Shown here: positions 7,774 through 14,887 of the stretch, one piece after another
Position numbering within the stretch: position 1 is the first letter of the stretch
How the letters are laid out: every line of letters starts with the position of its first letter
Source of the DNA: an uncultured Mycolicibacterium sp.
Lineage (GTDB): Bacteria > Actinomycetota > Actinomycetes > Mycobacteriales > Mycobacteriaceae
DNA: 16,081 nt
Direction of reading: 5' to 3'
Assembly: GCF_937941905.1 (NCBI RefSeq)
Contig: NZ_CALDGS010000125.1
Coordinates: 1 to 16,081 of the forward strand
Notes under the pieces: model-generated
Database searches by the model: none
What the model was told of the DNA's origin: nothing
The model's input: only the letters and a program-made list of their open reading frames with translations
Position numbers and translations under genes: made by a program

Positions 7774-8826
7774 GTGACCTTCCGGGTGATCCAATGGGCG
7801 ACCGGCGGAGTGGGCCGGGCCGCCGTGCGCGGCATCCTCGACCACCCCGACCTCGAGCTCGCCGGCTGCTGGGTGCATTCGCCTGACAAGGCCGGCCGTG
7901 ACGTGGGCGAACTCGTCGGCACCGAACCGCTCGGGGTGCGCGCCACCGCCGACGTCGACGAGATCCTGCGCACCGACGCCGACGCGGTGATCTACGCCCC
8001 GCTGCTGCCCAACCCCGACGAGGTGGCCGCGCTGCTGCGCTCCGGCAAGAACGTCGTCACCCCGGTCGGCTGGTTCTATCCCGGCAGCCGCGAGGCCGCC
8101 CCGCTGCAGCAGGCCGCACTGGCCGGCAACGCCACCCTGCACGGCACCGGCATCGCGCCCGGCGGCATCAGCGAGAAGCTGCCGCTGGTGCTCTCGGCGT
8201 TCGCTACCGGTGTGAGATTCGTTCGCGCCGAGGAATTCTCGGATCTGCGCAGCTACCACGCCCCGGCCGTGCTGCGGTACGTGATGGGCTTCGGCGACAC
8301 CCCGGACAAGGCGCTGTCGGGCCCGATGCAGAAGCTGCTCGACGGCGGCTTCATCCAGGCCGTCCGGATGTGCGTGGACCAGCTCGGCTTCGCCGCCGAA
8401 CCGCGCATCCGCACCCACCAGGAGGTCGCGGTGGCCACCGCCGGGATCGACTCGCCGATCGGCGTCATCGAACCCGGCCAGGTGGCTGCCCGCCGGTTCG
8501 TCTGGGAGGCCGTCGTCGGCGACGAGCCCGTGGTGCAGGTCGCGGTCAACTGGCTGATGGGGGAGGAGCACCTCGACCCCGCCTGGACCTTCGGCCCGGC
8601 CGGGCAGCGCTACGAGGTGCAGGTGCGCGGCAACCCGGATTTCACCGTCACCGTCAAGGGGTTCCAGTCCGAGGCCGACGACGACGGCCCCGAGGCCGGG
8701 ATCGTCGCCACCGCCGCGCACTGCGTCAACTCCGTGCCGGCGGTGTGCGCCGCCCCGCCCGGGCTGCTGCACTACCTGGACATGCCGCTGGTCAGCGGCC
8801 GGGCCGCGCCGGGGCTAGGAAGGTAG
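7774..8826 (+). CDS. NAD(P)-binding reductase-like protein, Rv1059-like (DapB-type N domain)
   Basis: This 350-residue protein starts with a Rossmann dinucleotide-binding fold: VIQWATGGVGRAAVRGI (residues 5-21) with the GGVGRA glycine loop. The family is related to the N-terminal domain of dihydrodipicolinate reductase and to 2,4-diaminopentanoate dehydrogenase. It is not expected to be the lysine-pathway DapB, which is shorter. A second landmark is GTGIAPGGISEKLP near residues 125-138. The gene lies 62 bp after fadD14, in the position of M. tuberculosis Rv1059. The GTG start is the first in frame and is needed to include the whole Rossmann strand, although the purine run AAAGAGG is only about 2 bases upstream. 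The stop overlaps the stop of the convergent patatin gene by 12 bp. The substrate is unknown; an acyl or amino-acid derived oxidoreductase is plausible. Confidence 0.8.
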   Translation: MTFRVIQWATGGVGRAAVRGILDHPDLELAGCWVHSPDKAGRDVGELVGTEPLGVRATADVDEILRTDADAVIYAPLLPNPDEVAALLRSGKNVVTPVGWFYPGSREAAPLQQAALAGNATLHGTGIAPGGISEKLPLVLSAFATGVRFVRAEEFSDLRSYHAPAVLRYVMGFGDTPDKALSGPMQKLLDGGFIQAVRMCVDQLGFAAEPRIRTHQEVAVATAGIDSPIGVIEPGQVAARRFVWEAVVGDEPVVQVAVNWLMGEEHLDPAWTFGPAGQRYEVQVRGNPDFTVTVKGFQSEADDDGPEAGIVATAAHCVNSVPAVCAAPPGLLHYLDMPLVSGRAAPGLGR

Positions 8827-9774
8827 CCGCTGCAGCGCCTCGGCCGCCAGCCGCCGGCCCACCTCGATCACCTCGGCGGCGCGGTGGAAGTCCATGCTCC
8901 GGCACACCGACCGGGGCACCTCGATGACCACGTCCGGCGGATAGGCCGCCAGCGTGTGCCGGGCCAGCGCGGCCTGCGCGATGTCGATCGAGCGGTTCAT
9001 CACCTCGAACGTGCCCAGCTTCGGCACCGCCACCTCGGTGGCGTCGTCCACCAGGTCGGCCCCCTCGGCACCGCCGGTGTCCGACGGCCCGAACCGGTCC
9101 AGCACCGCGCGCACGGCGTTGGTGTCCAGCAGCGCCGACGTGCCGCGCAGCAGCTTGCTCAGCCACTCGGCGGTGGGCTTGGTCTCCGAGCCGGCCTCCG
9201 GGGCCGGCTGGGTGTCGCCGGCCAGGCTCACCGCGATGGTCAGGTCGGCGTTGACCGAGGCCACCGGCGCCATCGGCAGCGGATCGAGGATCCCGCCGTC
9301 GGCCAGCAGCCGCCCGTCGAACACGTGCGGGGCGATCACCCCGGGGATCGCGATCGACGCCCGGATCGCCGCGTCCACCGGGCCGCGCTGCAGCCACACC
9401 GACTTGCCGGCCACCAGGTCGGTGGCCACCGCGGTGTAGGGGATGGGCAGCTCCTCGATGGTGACGTCGCCGAGGATCTCGCGCACCACGTCGAGGATCT
9501 TCTCCGCCCGCAGCACCCCGGCCGCGGTCAGCGACGGATCCAGCAGCCGCAGCACCGCCCGCTGGGTCAGCGAGCGCGCCCAGTAGGCGAAGTCGTCGAG
9601 CTTGCCGGCCGCCTCCAGGCCGCCCACCAGCGCCCCCATCGAGGACCCGGAGATCCCGGCGATCCGGTAGCCGCGGTCGCGCAGCTCGCGGATCACCCCG
9701 ATGTGCGCGTAGCCCCGCGCGCCGCCACTGCCCAGCACCAGGGCGACGCGCTTGCCGGACACCGACGCAGTCAC
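8815..9774 (-). CDS. Patatin-like phospholipase, Rv1063c-like (RssA type)
   Basis: This 319-residue patatin-family lipid acyl hydrolase uses a Ser-Asp dyad to cut acyl esters of phospholipids or related lipids. Motifs are VLGSGGARGYAHIGV (residues 13-27, oxyanion loop), GSSMG (43-47) with nucleophile S45, and LLADGGILDPLP (156-167) with catalytic D159. The architecture is the bacterial RssA/Rv1063c type, with no signal peptide, so it is cytoplasmic or membrane-peripheral. The GTG at 9774 is preferred because it opens VTASVSGKRVALVLG, which I recall as the start of the M. tuberculosis protein. A TTG at 9813 would add 13 residues and lies only 7 bases after the LpqV stop. Neither start has a well-spaced ribosome site. 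It is probably in one operon with lpqV. Confidence 0.88.
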   Translation of the reverse strand: MTASVSGKRVALVLGSGGARGYAHIGVIRELRDRGYRIAGISGSSMGALVGGLEAAGKLDDFAYWARSLTQRAVLRLLDPSLTAAGVLRAEKILDVVREILGDVTIEELPIPYTAVATDLVAGKSVWLQRGPVDAAIRASIAIPGVIAPHVFDGRLLADGGILDPLPMAPVASVNADLTIAVSLAGDTQPAPEAGSETKPTAEWLSKLLRGTSALLDTNAVRAVLDRFGPSDTGGAEGADLVDDATEVAVPKLGTFEVMNRSIDIAQAALARHTLAAYPPDVVIEVPRSVCRSMDFHRAAEVIEVGRRLAAEALQRLPS

Positions 9775-9820
9775 ATCCTCAAGTCTGCGCCACTTCGGCT
9801 CGGCGTGATTCAAACCCCGC

Positions 9821-10243
9821 TCAGCCGCACAGTCCGTCCGCGGCGGCCCGCACCGCGACGATCACCGCGGCCTGCCGGCCCGGGGCGAGCCGCGACCACG
9901 GGCTGCCGAACGTGCCCGGCCCGGACGACTCGGTAGCCTGCAGCTCGGCCAGGTACGGCTCGATGAGGGTGTGCGGGTCCCCGCCGCGCGCGTCCATCCA
10001 CGTTTTCGCTGCGTAGCAGGCCTGGAAGTACTCCTCCTCGGTGGACTCCGCGGGCGCGCCGACGGCGGTGGTCACCCCGCCCGGCGACAACGCGACCTCG
10101 CCCGGCGGCGGGGCGGCCGCGGTCGTCGGCTCGGCCGTCGAGGGCGTCGTCGACGGTGCCGTCGGGGCCGGTTGCGGGTCCGACGAGCACCCCGCCAGCA
10201 CGGCCGCCAGCACCCCGGTGGCACAGAGCAGGTGGGCACGCAT
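9821..10243 (-). CDS. lpqV: Lipoprotein LpqV
   Basis: This 140-residue exported lipoprotein has a short signal sequence ending in the lipobox LAGC (residues 16-19), so C19 should be lipidated and hold the protein on the outer face of the plasma membrane. A Pro/Thr/Ser/Ala-rich linker (about 20-50) precedes a compact domain with cysteines in QACYAAKTW and in the last residues GLCG, which could pair. Length and position next to the patatin gene match M. tuberculosis LpqV (Rv1064c, about 139 residues). The function is unknown. The ATG has no ribosome site, but TAGATT (10251-10256, minus strand) ends 7 bases before it, which suggests a leaderless transcript starting at the ATG. The patatin gene follows within 50 bp. 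Confidence 0.87.
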   Translation of the reverse strand: MRAHLLCATGVLAAVLAGCSSDPQPAPTAPSTTPSTAEPTTAAAPPPGEVALSPGGVTTAVGAPAESTEEEYFQACYAAKTWMDARGGDPHTLIEPYLAELQATESSGPGTFGSPWSRLAPGRQAAVIVAVRAAADGLCG

Positions 10244-10250
10244 GCCAGTC

Positions 10251-10256
10251 AATCTA
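10251..10256 (-). promoter_or_regulatory. -10 box for a leaderless lpqV transcript
   Basis: On the minus strand TAGATT matches the mycobacterial -10 pattern and ends 7 bases before the ATG, the usual distance to a transcript start. There is no Shine-Dalgarno, consistent with leaderless translation. The -35 is not recognisable. Confidence 0.5.
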
Positions 10257-10304
10257 TGCAACACTGGCCGCCATGACCCAGGTGGTGCTGCTTCGCGAGT
10301 GTTG

Positions 10305-10324
10305 TCGGGCGCGCTGACGCCCGA
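10305..10324. promoter_or_regulatory. Inverted repeat before the cysteine dioxygenase-like gene
   Basis: TCGGGCG and CGCCCGA form a perfect 7-bp inverted repeat with a 6-base spacer, centred about 43 bases upstream of the ATG in the 114-bp divergent gap with lpqV. It could be an operator or an mRNA leader hairpin. No matching family consensus is known to me. Confidence 0.3.
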
Positions 10325-10357
10325 TCCTTGCCGTCCGCATTCCCTGGAGTCCGAACG

Positions 10358-10858
10358 ATGTCCCCGATCCCCGCCATGTCCGCACCCACCCGGCTGCGCC
10401 TGCCCGATCTGCTGCACGCCACCGACCGGTACGCCGACGACGTGCTCTCCGGCCGCTACGACCACCTGCTGCCGCCCGGCGGGCTGCCCCGCGACGAACG
10501 CTGGTACGTCCGGCTGCACGGCGACGACGAGCTCGACGTGTGGCTGATCAGCTGGGTGCCCGAACGCTCCACCGAACTGCACGACCACTGCGGCTCGCTC
10601 GGCGCGCTCACCGTCATCGACGGGTCGCTGGTCGAAAGCCGCTGGGACGGGACGAAACTCCGGCAACGTCGGCTGGAGGCCGGGGACCAGGCCGGGTTCC
10701 CGCTGGGCTGGGTGCACGATGTGGTGGGCACCGCGCCGGTGTCGCTGAGCGTGCACGCCTACTCGCCGCCGCTGACCGCGCTGAGCTACTACGCCGTCAC
10801 CGAGCGGAACACGTTGCGGCGCATCCGCACCGAGCTCACCGACGGCCCCGAGCAATGA
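10358..10858 (+). CDS. Cysteine dioxygenase-type cupin, Rv1065-like
   Basis: This 166-residue cupin has the type I cysteine dioxygenase signature. Such enzymes use non-haem Fe(II) and O2 to oxidise the thiol of cysteine, or a related thiol, to a sulfinate. Iron ligands are H75 and H77 in LHDHCGSLG and H120 in GWVHDV. The S131-x-H133-x-Y135 triad in VSLSVHAYSPP matches the conserved Ser-His-Tyr of the family. The position of the crosslinking cysteine in animal enzymes is a glycine (G82), as is normal in bacteria. The ATG at 10358 has GGAG 9 bases upstream; another ATG lies at 10376. Its stop codon overlaps the start of the rhodanese gene (ATGA), so the two are translationally coupled. The thiol substrate (cysteine, 3-mercaptopropionate or another) is not determined. 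Confidence 0.87.
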   Translation: MSPIPAMSAPTRLRLPDLLHATDRYADDVLSGRYDHLLPPGGLPRDERWYVRLHGDDELDVWLISWVPERSTELHDHCGSLGALTVIDGSLVESRWDGTKLRQRRLEAGDQAGFPLGWVHDVVGTAPVSLSVHAYSPPLTALSYYAVTERNTLRRIRTELTDGPEQ

Positions 10859-11238
10859 GCCGCGTCGACGCGCTGCTCGCCGCGGCCCGGACCCGGCTGC
10901 GCCGGCTCGAGGCCGGCGAGGTGCCCGCCGCGCTCGCCGCGGGCGCCGTCCTGGTCGACATCCGGCCGGCGGCCCAGCGCGCCGCCGAGGGCGAGCTGCC
11001 CGGCGCGCTGGTGATCGAGCGCAACGTGCTGGAGTGGCGCTGCGACCCCACCAGCGACACCCGGCTGCCGCAGGCCACCGGCGACGACGTGTACTGGGTG
11101 ATCGTCTGTTCGGAGGGCTACACCTCCAGCCTGGCCGCCGCCGCGCTGCAGGACCTCGGCCTGCACCGGGCCACCGACGTGGTCGGCGGCTACCGGGCGC
11201 TGGCCGCCGCCGGCCTGGTCGAACCGGCGCCGGCCTAG
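10855..11238 (+). CDS. Rhodanese-like sulfurtransferase, Rv1066-like
   Basis: This 127-residue single-domain rhodanese carries sulfane sulfur as a persulfide on its active-site cysteine and passes it to an acceptor. VLVDIRP (residues 32-38) is the family opening motif. The active loop is C85-SEGYT-S91 after the strand VYWVIV, and GGYRALAAAG (111-120) closes the fold. The loop differs from the common CxxGxR(S/T) pattern in having Tyr-Thr where a basic residue often sits, as in the Rv1066 group. Its ATG overlaps the TGA of the cysteine dioxygenase-like gene by 4 bases, so both are made together and probably act in one sulfur pathway. The stop shares the bases CTAG with the stop of the convergent membrane hydrolase gene. 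Confidence 0.88.
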   Translation: MSRVDALLAAARTRLRRLEAGEVPAALAAGAVLVDIRPAAQRAAEGELPGALVIERNVLEWRCDPTSDTRLPQATGDDVYWVIVCSEGYTSSLAAAALQDLGLHRATDVVGGYRALAAAGLVEPAPA

Positions 11239-12983
11239 GAGGTCGACCCCGAACCCGGGCTCGATCCGGAGCCCGACGGCAGCGCGTCGGCGTGCAGCAG
11301 CGGCCGCAGCCGCTCGGTCTTCTCCGCGGTCCAGCCGGGCGGCGCCAGCACCGCCGCCCAGGCGTTCGCGACGTCCTTGACGTAGACGTGGCCGTGCCCG
11401 TCGGGCACCTGCACCGCCACCGCCATGTCGGCGGCCACCTGCAGGAAGGTCACCACCGGAATCCACTGCATCCGCCCGGTGACGTCGTAGCCGCGCGGCT
11501 CCCTGAGCCAATCCGGTTCGGCGAACAGCAGTTTCGGTGACCACCAGGCGATCGGGTCGGAGGCGTGCTGCAGGTACACCACCCGTGGCCGCTCCCACGG
11601 CGCATCCGGGCGGCCCAGGTCGTCGGCGCGCGCGACGAACCGCACGTTGGCGCCGTCGTCGTAGATCGGCAGCCACATCGGCGAGCCCGGATCCCGGTTG
11701 CGGGTCAGCTCGGTCCAGATGGTGTTGTTGAACGTCGGGCCGGAGAACAGTGCCCCGTCGGTGCGGGCCACCAGGTTGTTCAGCGCCAGGAACGGCGCCT
11801 CCCCGCCGAACGAGCCCAGGCTCTCGCCGAACACCACCAGACGGGGCCGCTCCGCCTCCGGCAGCTCGCGCACCATCGCGTCGACGGCCTCGAACAGCGC
11901 CTGGCCGGCCTGCCGGGCGTTCTCCTTGTCCACCAGGAACGAAAGCCAGCTCGGCAGGTACGAGTACTGGATCGACACGATCGCGGTGTCGCCGTTGAAC
12001 ATGTACTCCAACGCCGACGCCTCGGCCTCGTTGATCCAGCCGGTGCCGGTGGTGGTGGCCACCGCCACCACCGCGCGCTGCAGGCCGCCGGTGCGCTTGA
12101 GCTCCTCGGCGGCCAGCTGGGCGGAGGCCTTGATGTCGTCGGCCGAGCCGAGCCCGGCGTAGACCCGGATCGGCTCCAATGCCGGTGCGCCGTTGAACTT
12201 CTCGAGCTCCGCAACGCTCGGGCCGCCGTCGACGAAGCGGCGGCCCTGGTTGCCCAGCGATTCCCAGGTCACCAACGAGCCCGGCCCGCCGGAGCGCAGT
12301 GCGGACCCGGGGGCGGGGAAATCCGGGCTGTCCTCGTCGTTGGCGGCGGCGAAGGTGCTGTTGATGACGTCCATCGCCACCCGCACCACCACGCCGTTGA
12401 GCAGCGCCACCCCCAGCGCCACCAGCAGCGCCACCGAAACCACGAACGAAACCCGCGGCGGTGCAACGCGAGCGAGCTGACCGGACAGGAACCGCACCGC
12501 GGTCCAGATCAGTTTGCCGATCAGCACCAGCAGGAACAGCACGACGATCGCGATCGCCCCGGCCAGTGGGTGATCCCAGAACGTCAGCCGCGCCACGCCC
12601 ACCGCGTCACGGACCTCGTCCTGGCAGATGCGGAAGTAGTTGATCATCAGCACCTGGCCGACAACCCCCACCACCGCCAGCGCGATCCACGCCCAGCGCG
12701 GGGCCCGCGGGCTGGAGTCCTTGGAGCGCATGTAGCGCACCAGCCACACCCCGAACACCCCGAAGCCGTACCCGATCGCCCCGGACACCGCGCTGATCAG
12801 GCCCTGGAACAGTGGCCCGCGCGGCAGCAGCGACGGGGTCAGCGACAGCCACACGAAGACCAGCCCGGTCGCGGTGCCGAAGAACGTGAAATGGCGAGCC
12901 CACCACACCGGTTCGGGTGCCGGGGTGGTGGGCTCGGGTGCGGAATCCGGGGTGGATTCGTGCTGTTCGCGCGTGTCTGTCAC
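11235..12983 (-). CDS. Membrane alpha/beta hydrolase, Rv1069c-like
   Basis: This 582-residue integral membrane protein has a C-terminal alpha/beta-hydrolase domain (abhydrolase_9 type). Hydrophobic helices lie at about residues 33-50, 60-84, 98-116, 140-165 and 178-202. The soluble domain after residue 215 carries the nucleophile elbow VVFGESLGSFGG (383-394) with S388, a possible acid in HASDPIAWW (473-481) and histidines in PDGHGHVY (527-534). An ester or lipid substrate is likely but unknown. Residues 569-582 are a Gly/Ser-rich tail. The GTG at 12983 has no ribosome site; TAAAGT (12990-12995, minus strand) ends 6 bases before it, so it may be leaderless. The gene follows echA8 by 9 bases and could also be read from the upstream operon. 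Size and place match M. tuberculosis Rv1069c. Confidence 0.87.
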   Translation of the reverse strand: MTDTREQHESTPDSAPEPTTPAPEPVWWARHFTFFGTATGLVFVWLSLTPSLLPRGPLFQGLISAVSGAIGYGFGVFGVWLVRYMRSKDSSPRAPRWAWIALAVVGVVGQVLMINYFRICQDEVRDAVGVARLTFWDHPLAGAIAIVVLFLLVLIGKLIWTAVRFLSGQLARVAPPRVSFVVSVALLVALGVALLNGVVVRVAMDVINSTFAAANDEDSPDFPAPGSALRSGGPGSLVTWESLGNQGRRFVDGGPSVAELEKFNGAPALEPIRVYAGLGSADDIKASAQLAAEELKRTGGLQRAVVAVATTTGTGWINEAEASALEYMFNGDTAIVSIQYSYLPSWLSFLVDKENARQAGQALFEAVDAMVRELPEAERPRLVVFGESLGSFGGEAPFLALNNLVARTDGALFSGPTFNNTIWTELTRNRDPGSPMWLPIYDDGANVRFVARADDLGRPDAPWERPRVVYLQHASDPIAWWSPKLLFAEPDWLREPRGYDVTGRMQWIPVVTFLQVAADMAVAVQVPDGHGHVYVKDVANAWAAVLAPPGWTAEKTERLRPLLHADALPSGSGSSPGSGSTS

Positions 12984-12989
12984 GCCCGA

Positions 12990-12995
12990 ACTTTA
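12990..12995 (-). promoter_or_regulatory. -10-like box overlapping the echA8 stop
   Basis: On the minus strand TAAAGT ends 6 bases before the GTG of the membrane hydrolase gene. Its first three bases are the TAA stop of echA8. With no Shine-Dalgarno present, a leaderless internal promoter is plausible. No -35 is evident. Confidence 0.4.
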
Positions 12996-13766
12996 ACGGT
13001 GGGTGAAGTTCGGCGGGCGCTTCTCCACGAACGCCGCCATGCCCTCGGACTGATCGGCGGTGGCGAACGCCGAATGGAACAGCCTCCGCTCGTAGAGCAG
13101 GCCCTCGCTCAGCGTGGTCTCGAAGGCGCGGTTGACCGCCTCCTTGCACATCCGGGCCGCGCTGCGCGACATGCCCGCGATGGTCCGCGCGACCTCCCTG
13201 GCCTCGTCGAGCAGTTTGTCGGCGGGCACCACCCGCGACACCAGGCCGCACCGGTCGGCCTCGGCGGCGTCGATGGTGCGGCCGGTCAGGATGAGATCCA
13301 TCGCCTTGGCCTTGCCGATGGCCCGGGTGAGCCGCTGCGAACCGCCCATGCCCGGCAGCACCCCGAGCTTGATCTCCGGCTGGCCGAACTTCGCGGTGTC
13401 GGCGGCGATCAGGATGTCGCACATCATCGCCAGCTCGCAGCCGCCGCCCAGGGCGTAGCCGGCCACCGCCGCGATGGTGGGGGTACGGGTGGCGGCGAAC
13501 TTCGACCACGGCTCGAAGAAGTCCGCGTCGAACACGTCGGAGAACTCCAGCGTGGCCATCTCCTTGATGTCCGCGCCGGCGGCGAACGCCTTCTCGTTGC
13601 CGGTGAGGATGATCGCGCCGATGCCCGGGTCCCTGTCGAACTCGGCTGCGGCGGCGGTCACCTCGGCCATCACCTGGCTGTTGAGCGCGTTGAGCGCCTT
13701 GGGTCGGTTCAGCTGGATGATGCCGACCCGGTCCTCGCGGGTCACCAGGATCGTCTCGTAGCTCAT
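12993..13766 (-). CDS. echA8: Enoyl-CoA hydratase EchA8
   Basis: This 257-residue crotonase-fold enzyme adds water to trans-2-enoyl-CoA in fatty-acid beta-oxidation, in the cytoplasm. The oxyanion motifs are AFAAGADIKEM (60-70) and YALGGGCELAMMCD (104-117). Both catalytic glutamates of true hydratases are present, E111 in GGGCELAM and E131 in FGQPEIKLG. PGMGGSQRLTR (138-148) and the C-terminal LFHSAFATADQSEGMAAFVEKR match M. tuberculosis EchA8, which has the same length as I recall it. The ATG overlaps the echA9 stop by one base (TGATG), and GAGGAG at the end of echA9 supplies the ribosome site, so translation is coupled. In M. tuberculosis this enzyme has been reported as the target of an antitubercular spiro compound class linked to mycolate metabolism. 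Confidence 0.95.
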   Translation of the reverse strand: MSYETILVTREDRVGIIQLNRPKALNALNSQVMAEVTAAAAEFDRDPGIGAIILTGNEKAFAAGADIKEMATLEFSDVFDADFFEPWSKFAATRTPTIAAVAGYALGGGCELAMMCDILIAADTAKFGQPEIKLGVLPGMGGSQRLTRAIGKAKAMDLILTGRTIDAAEADRCGLVSRVVPADKLLDEAREVARTIAGMSRSAARMCKEAVNRAFETTLSEGLLYERRLFHSAFATADQSEGMAAFVEKRPPNFTHR

Positions 13767-14812
13767 CACTGCTCCTCGAAGGTCAGTTCGGGATCGACGG
13801 GGGCGAAGTAGGCCTCGACATCGGCCTGGGTGACCGCGTCCAGCGAGGCCGGCTGCCACTTCGGGTTGCGGTCCTTGTCCACCAGCTGGGCCCGGATCCC
13901 CTCGACGAAGTCGTGGCTGCGCAGCGACGCGCACGAGATCCGGTACTCCTGCTTGAGCACGTCCTCCAGGGTGGCCAGGTGCGCCGCCCGGCGCACCGCC
14001 TCCAGCGTGACCGTCACCGCGACGGGGGAGCGGGACGCGATGAGCTCACCGGCCTGGTTGGCGGCCGGGTCGGGGTGCGCCCTGAGCCGTTCGACGATCT
14101 CGACGGCGGTGTCGGCGGCGTAGCACTCGTCGATCCAGTCCCGCTGGGCCGCCAGCGTGCCGGCCGGCGGTTCGACCGCGTGCGCGGCCAGCGCGGCGTC
14201 CACGCCGTCGTCGATCACGGCGCGCACGAACGCCTCCAGTCGTTCCTTCGGCACGAAGTGGTCGGCGAAGCCGAGCGCGATCGCGTCGGCGCCGCCGAAG
14301 GTGGCACCGGTCAGCGCGGCGTGCAGGCCGAGCTTGCCGGGGGCCCGGGACAGCAGGTAGGTGCCGCCGACGTCGGGGATGAACCCGATGCCGACCTCGG
14401 GCATGGCCATCCTGGTGGCGTCGGTGACCACCCGGACGTTGCCGTGCGAGCCGACGCCGACGCCGCCGCCCATCACGATGCCGTCCATCACCGACACGTA
14501 CGGTTTCGAGTACCGGCCGATATGGGCGTTGAGCCGGTACTCGTCGAACCAGAATCGGCGCGCGGCCGAGCCGTCGGCCTTCGCGCTGTGGTAGAGCGCG
14601 ACGACGTCGCCGCCGGCGCACAGCCCGCGCTCGCCGGCGCCGGTGAGCAGCACCGCGCGGATGCCGTCGTCGTGCTCCCAGGTCTTCAGTGCCCGCGCCA
14701 GCGCCTCCACCATCGCCTGGTTGAGCGAGTTGATCGCCTTCGGGCGGTTGAGGGTGAGCAGGCCGACTCCGCCCTCGACGGAAACTAGGACATCCTCGTT
14801 CTCGGCGGTCAC
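13766..14812 (-). CDS. echA9: 3-hydroxyisobutyryl-CoA hydrolase-type protein EchA9
   Basis: This 348-residue crotonase-superfamily member matches the 3-hydroxyisobutyryl-CoA hydrolase group, which frees 3-hydroxyisobutyrate from its CoA ester in valine breakdown. Motifs are LNRPKAINSLNQAM (21-34), GLCAGGDVVALYH (63-75), MDGIVMGGGVGVGSHG (109-124), E139 in MPEVGIG and D147 in IPDVGGTYLLSR, the positions used by the hydrolase. Its length exceeds simple hydratases (about 260) and fits the hydrolases (about 345). M. tuberculosis EchA9 is annotated as a hydratase, which this evidence does not favour. The GTG at 14812 is chosen since the frame upstream lacks family similarity and a promoter lies directly before it. 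It is first in a run with echA8 and the membrane hydrolase gene. Confidence 0.92.
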   Translation of the reverse strand: MTAENEDVLVSVEGGVGLLTLNRPKAINSLNQAMVEALARALKTWEHDDGIRAVLLTGAGERGLCAGGDVVALYHSAKADGSAARRFWFDEYRLNAHIGRYSKPYVSVMDGIVMGGGVGVGSHGNVRVVTDATRMAMPEVGIGFIPDVGGTYLLSRAPGKLGLHAALTGATFGGADAIALGFADHFVPKERLEAFVRAVIDDGVDAALAAHAVEPPAGTLAAQRDWIDECYAADTAVEIVERLRAHPDPAANQAGELIASRSPVAVTVTLEAVRRAAHLATLEDVLKQEYRISCASLRSHDFVEGIRAQLVDKDRNPKWQPASLDAVTQADVEAYFAPVDPELTFEEQ

Positions 14813-14819
14813 GGGGGCC

Positions 14820-14847
14820 AATGTAGATCGTTGCCCCGCTGATGCAA
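14820..14847 (-). promoter_or_regulatory. Promoter of a leaderless echA9 transcript
   Basis: On the minus strand TTGCAT (14842-14847) and TACATT (14820-14825) are 16 bases apart, and TACATT ends 7 bases before the GTG. There is no ribosome site. This is a good fit to a housekeeping-type mycobacterial promoter with transcription starting at the start codon. Confidence 0.55.
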
Positions 14848-14887
14848 TTGCCGGGTAGGGTTTGGCAGGAAAAATGCCGTGTCGAGC

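Noticed and set aside
11565..13811. Very long open frame (748 codons) on the plus strand
   Set aside because: It is antisense to the membrane hydrolase and echA8 genes. The translation is low-complexity (His/Arg/Gln/Gly-rich) with no domain, as expected from GC-rich codon bias on the opposite strand.
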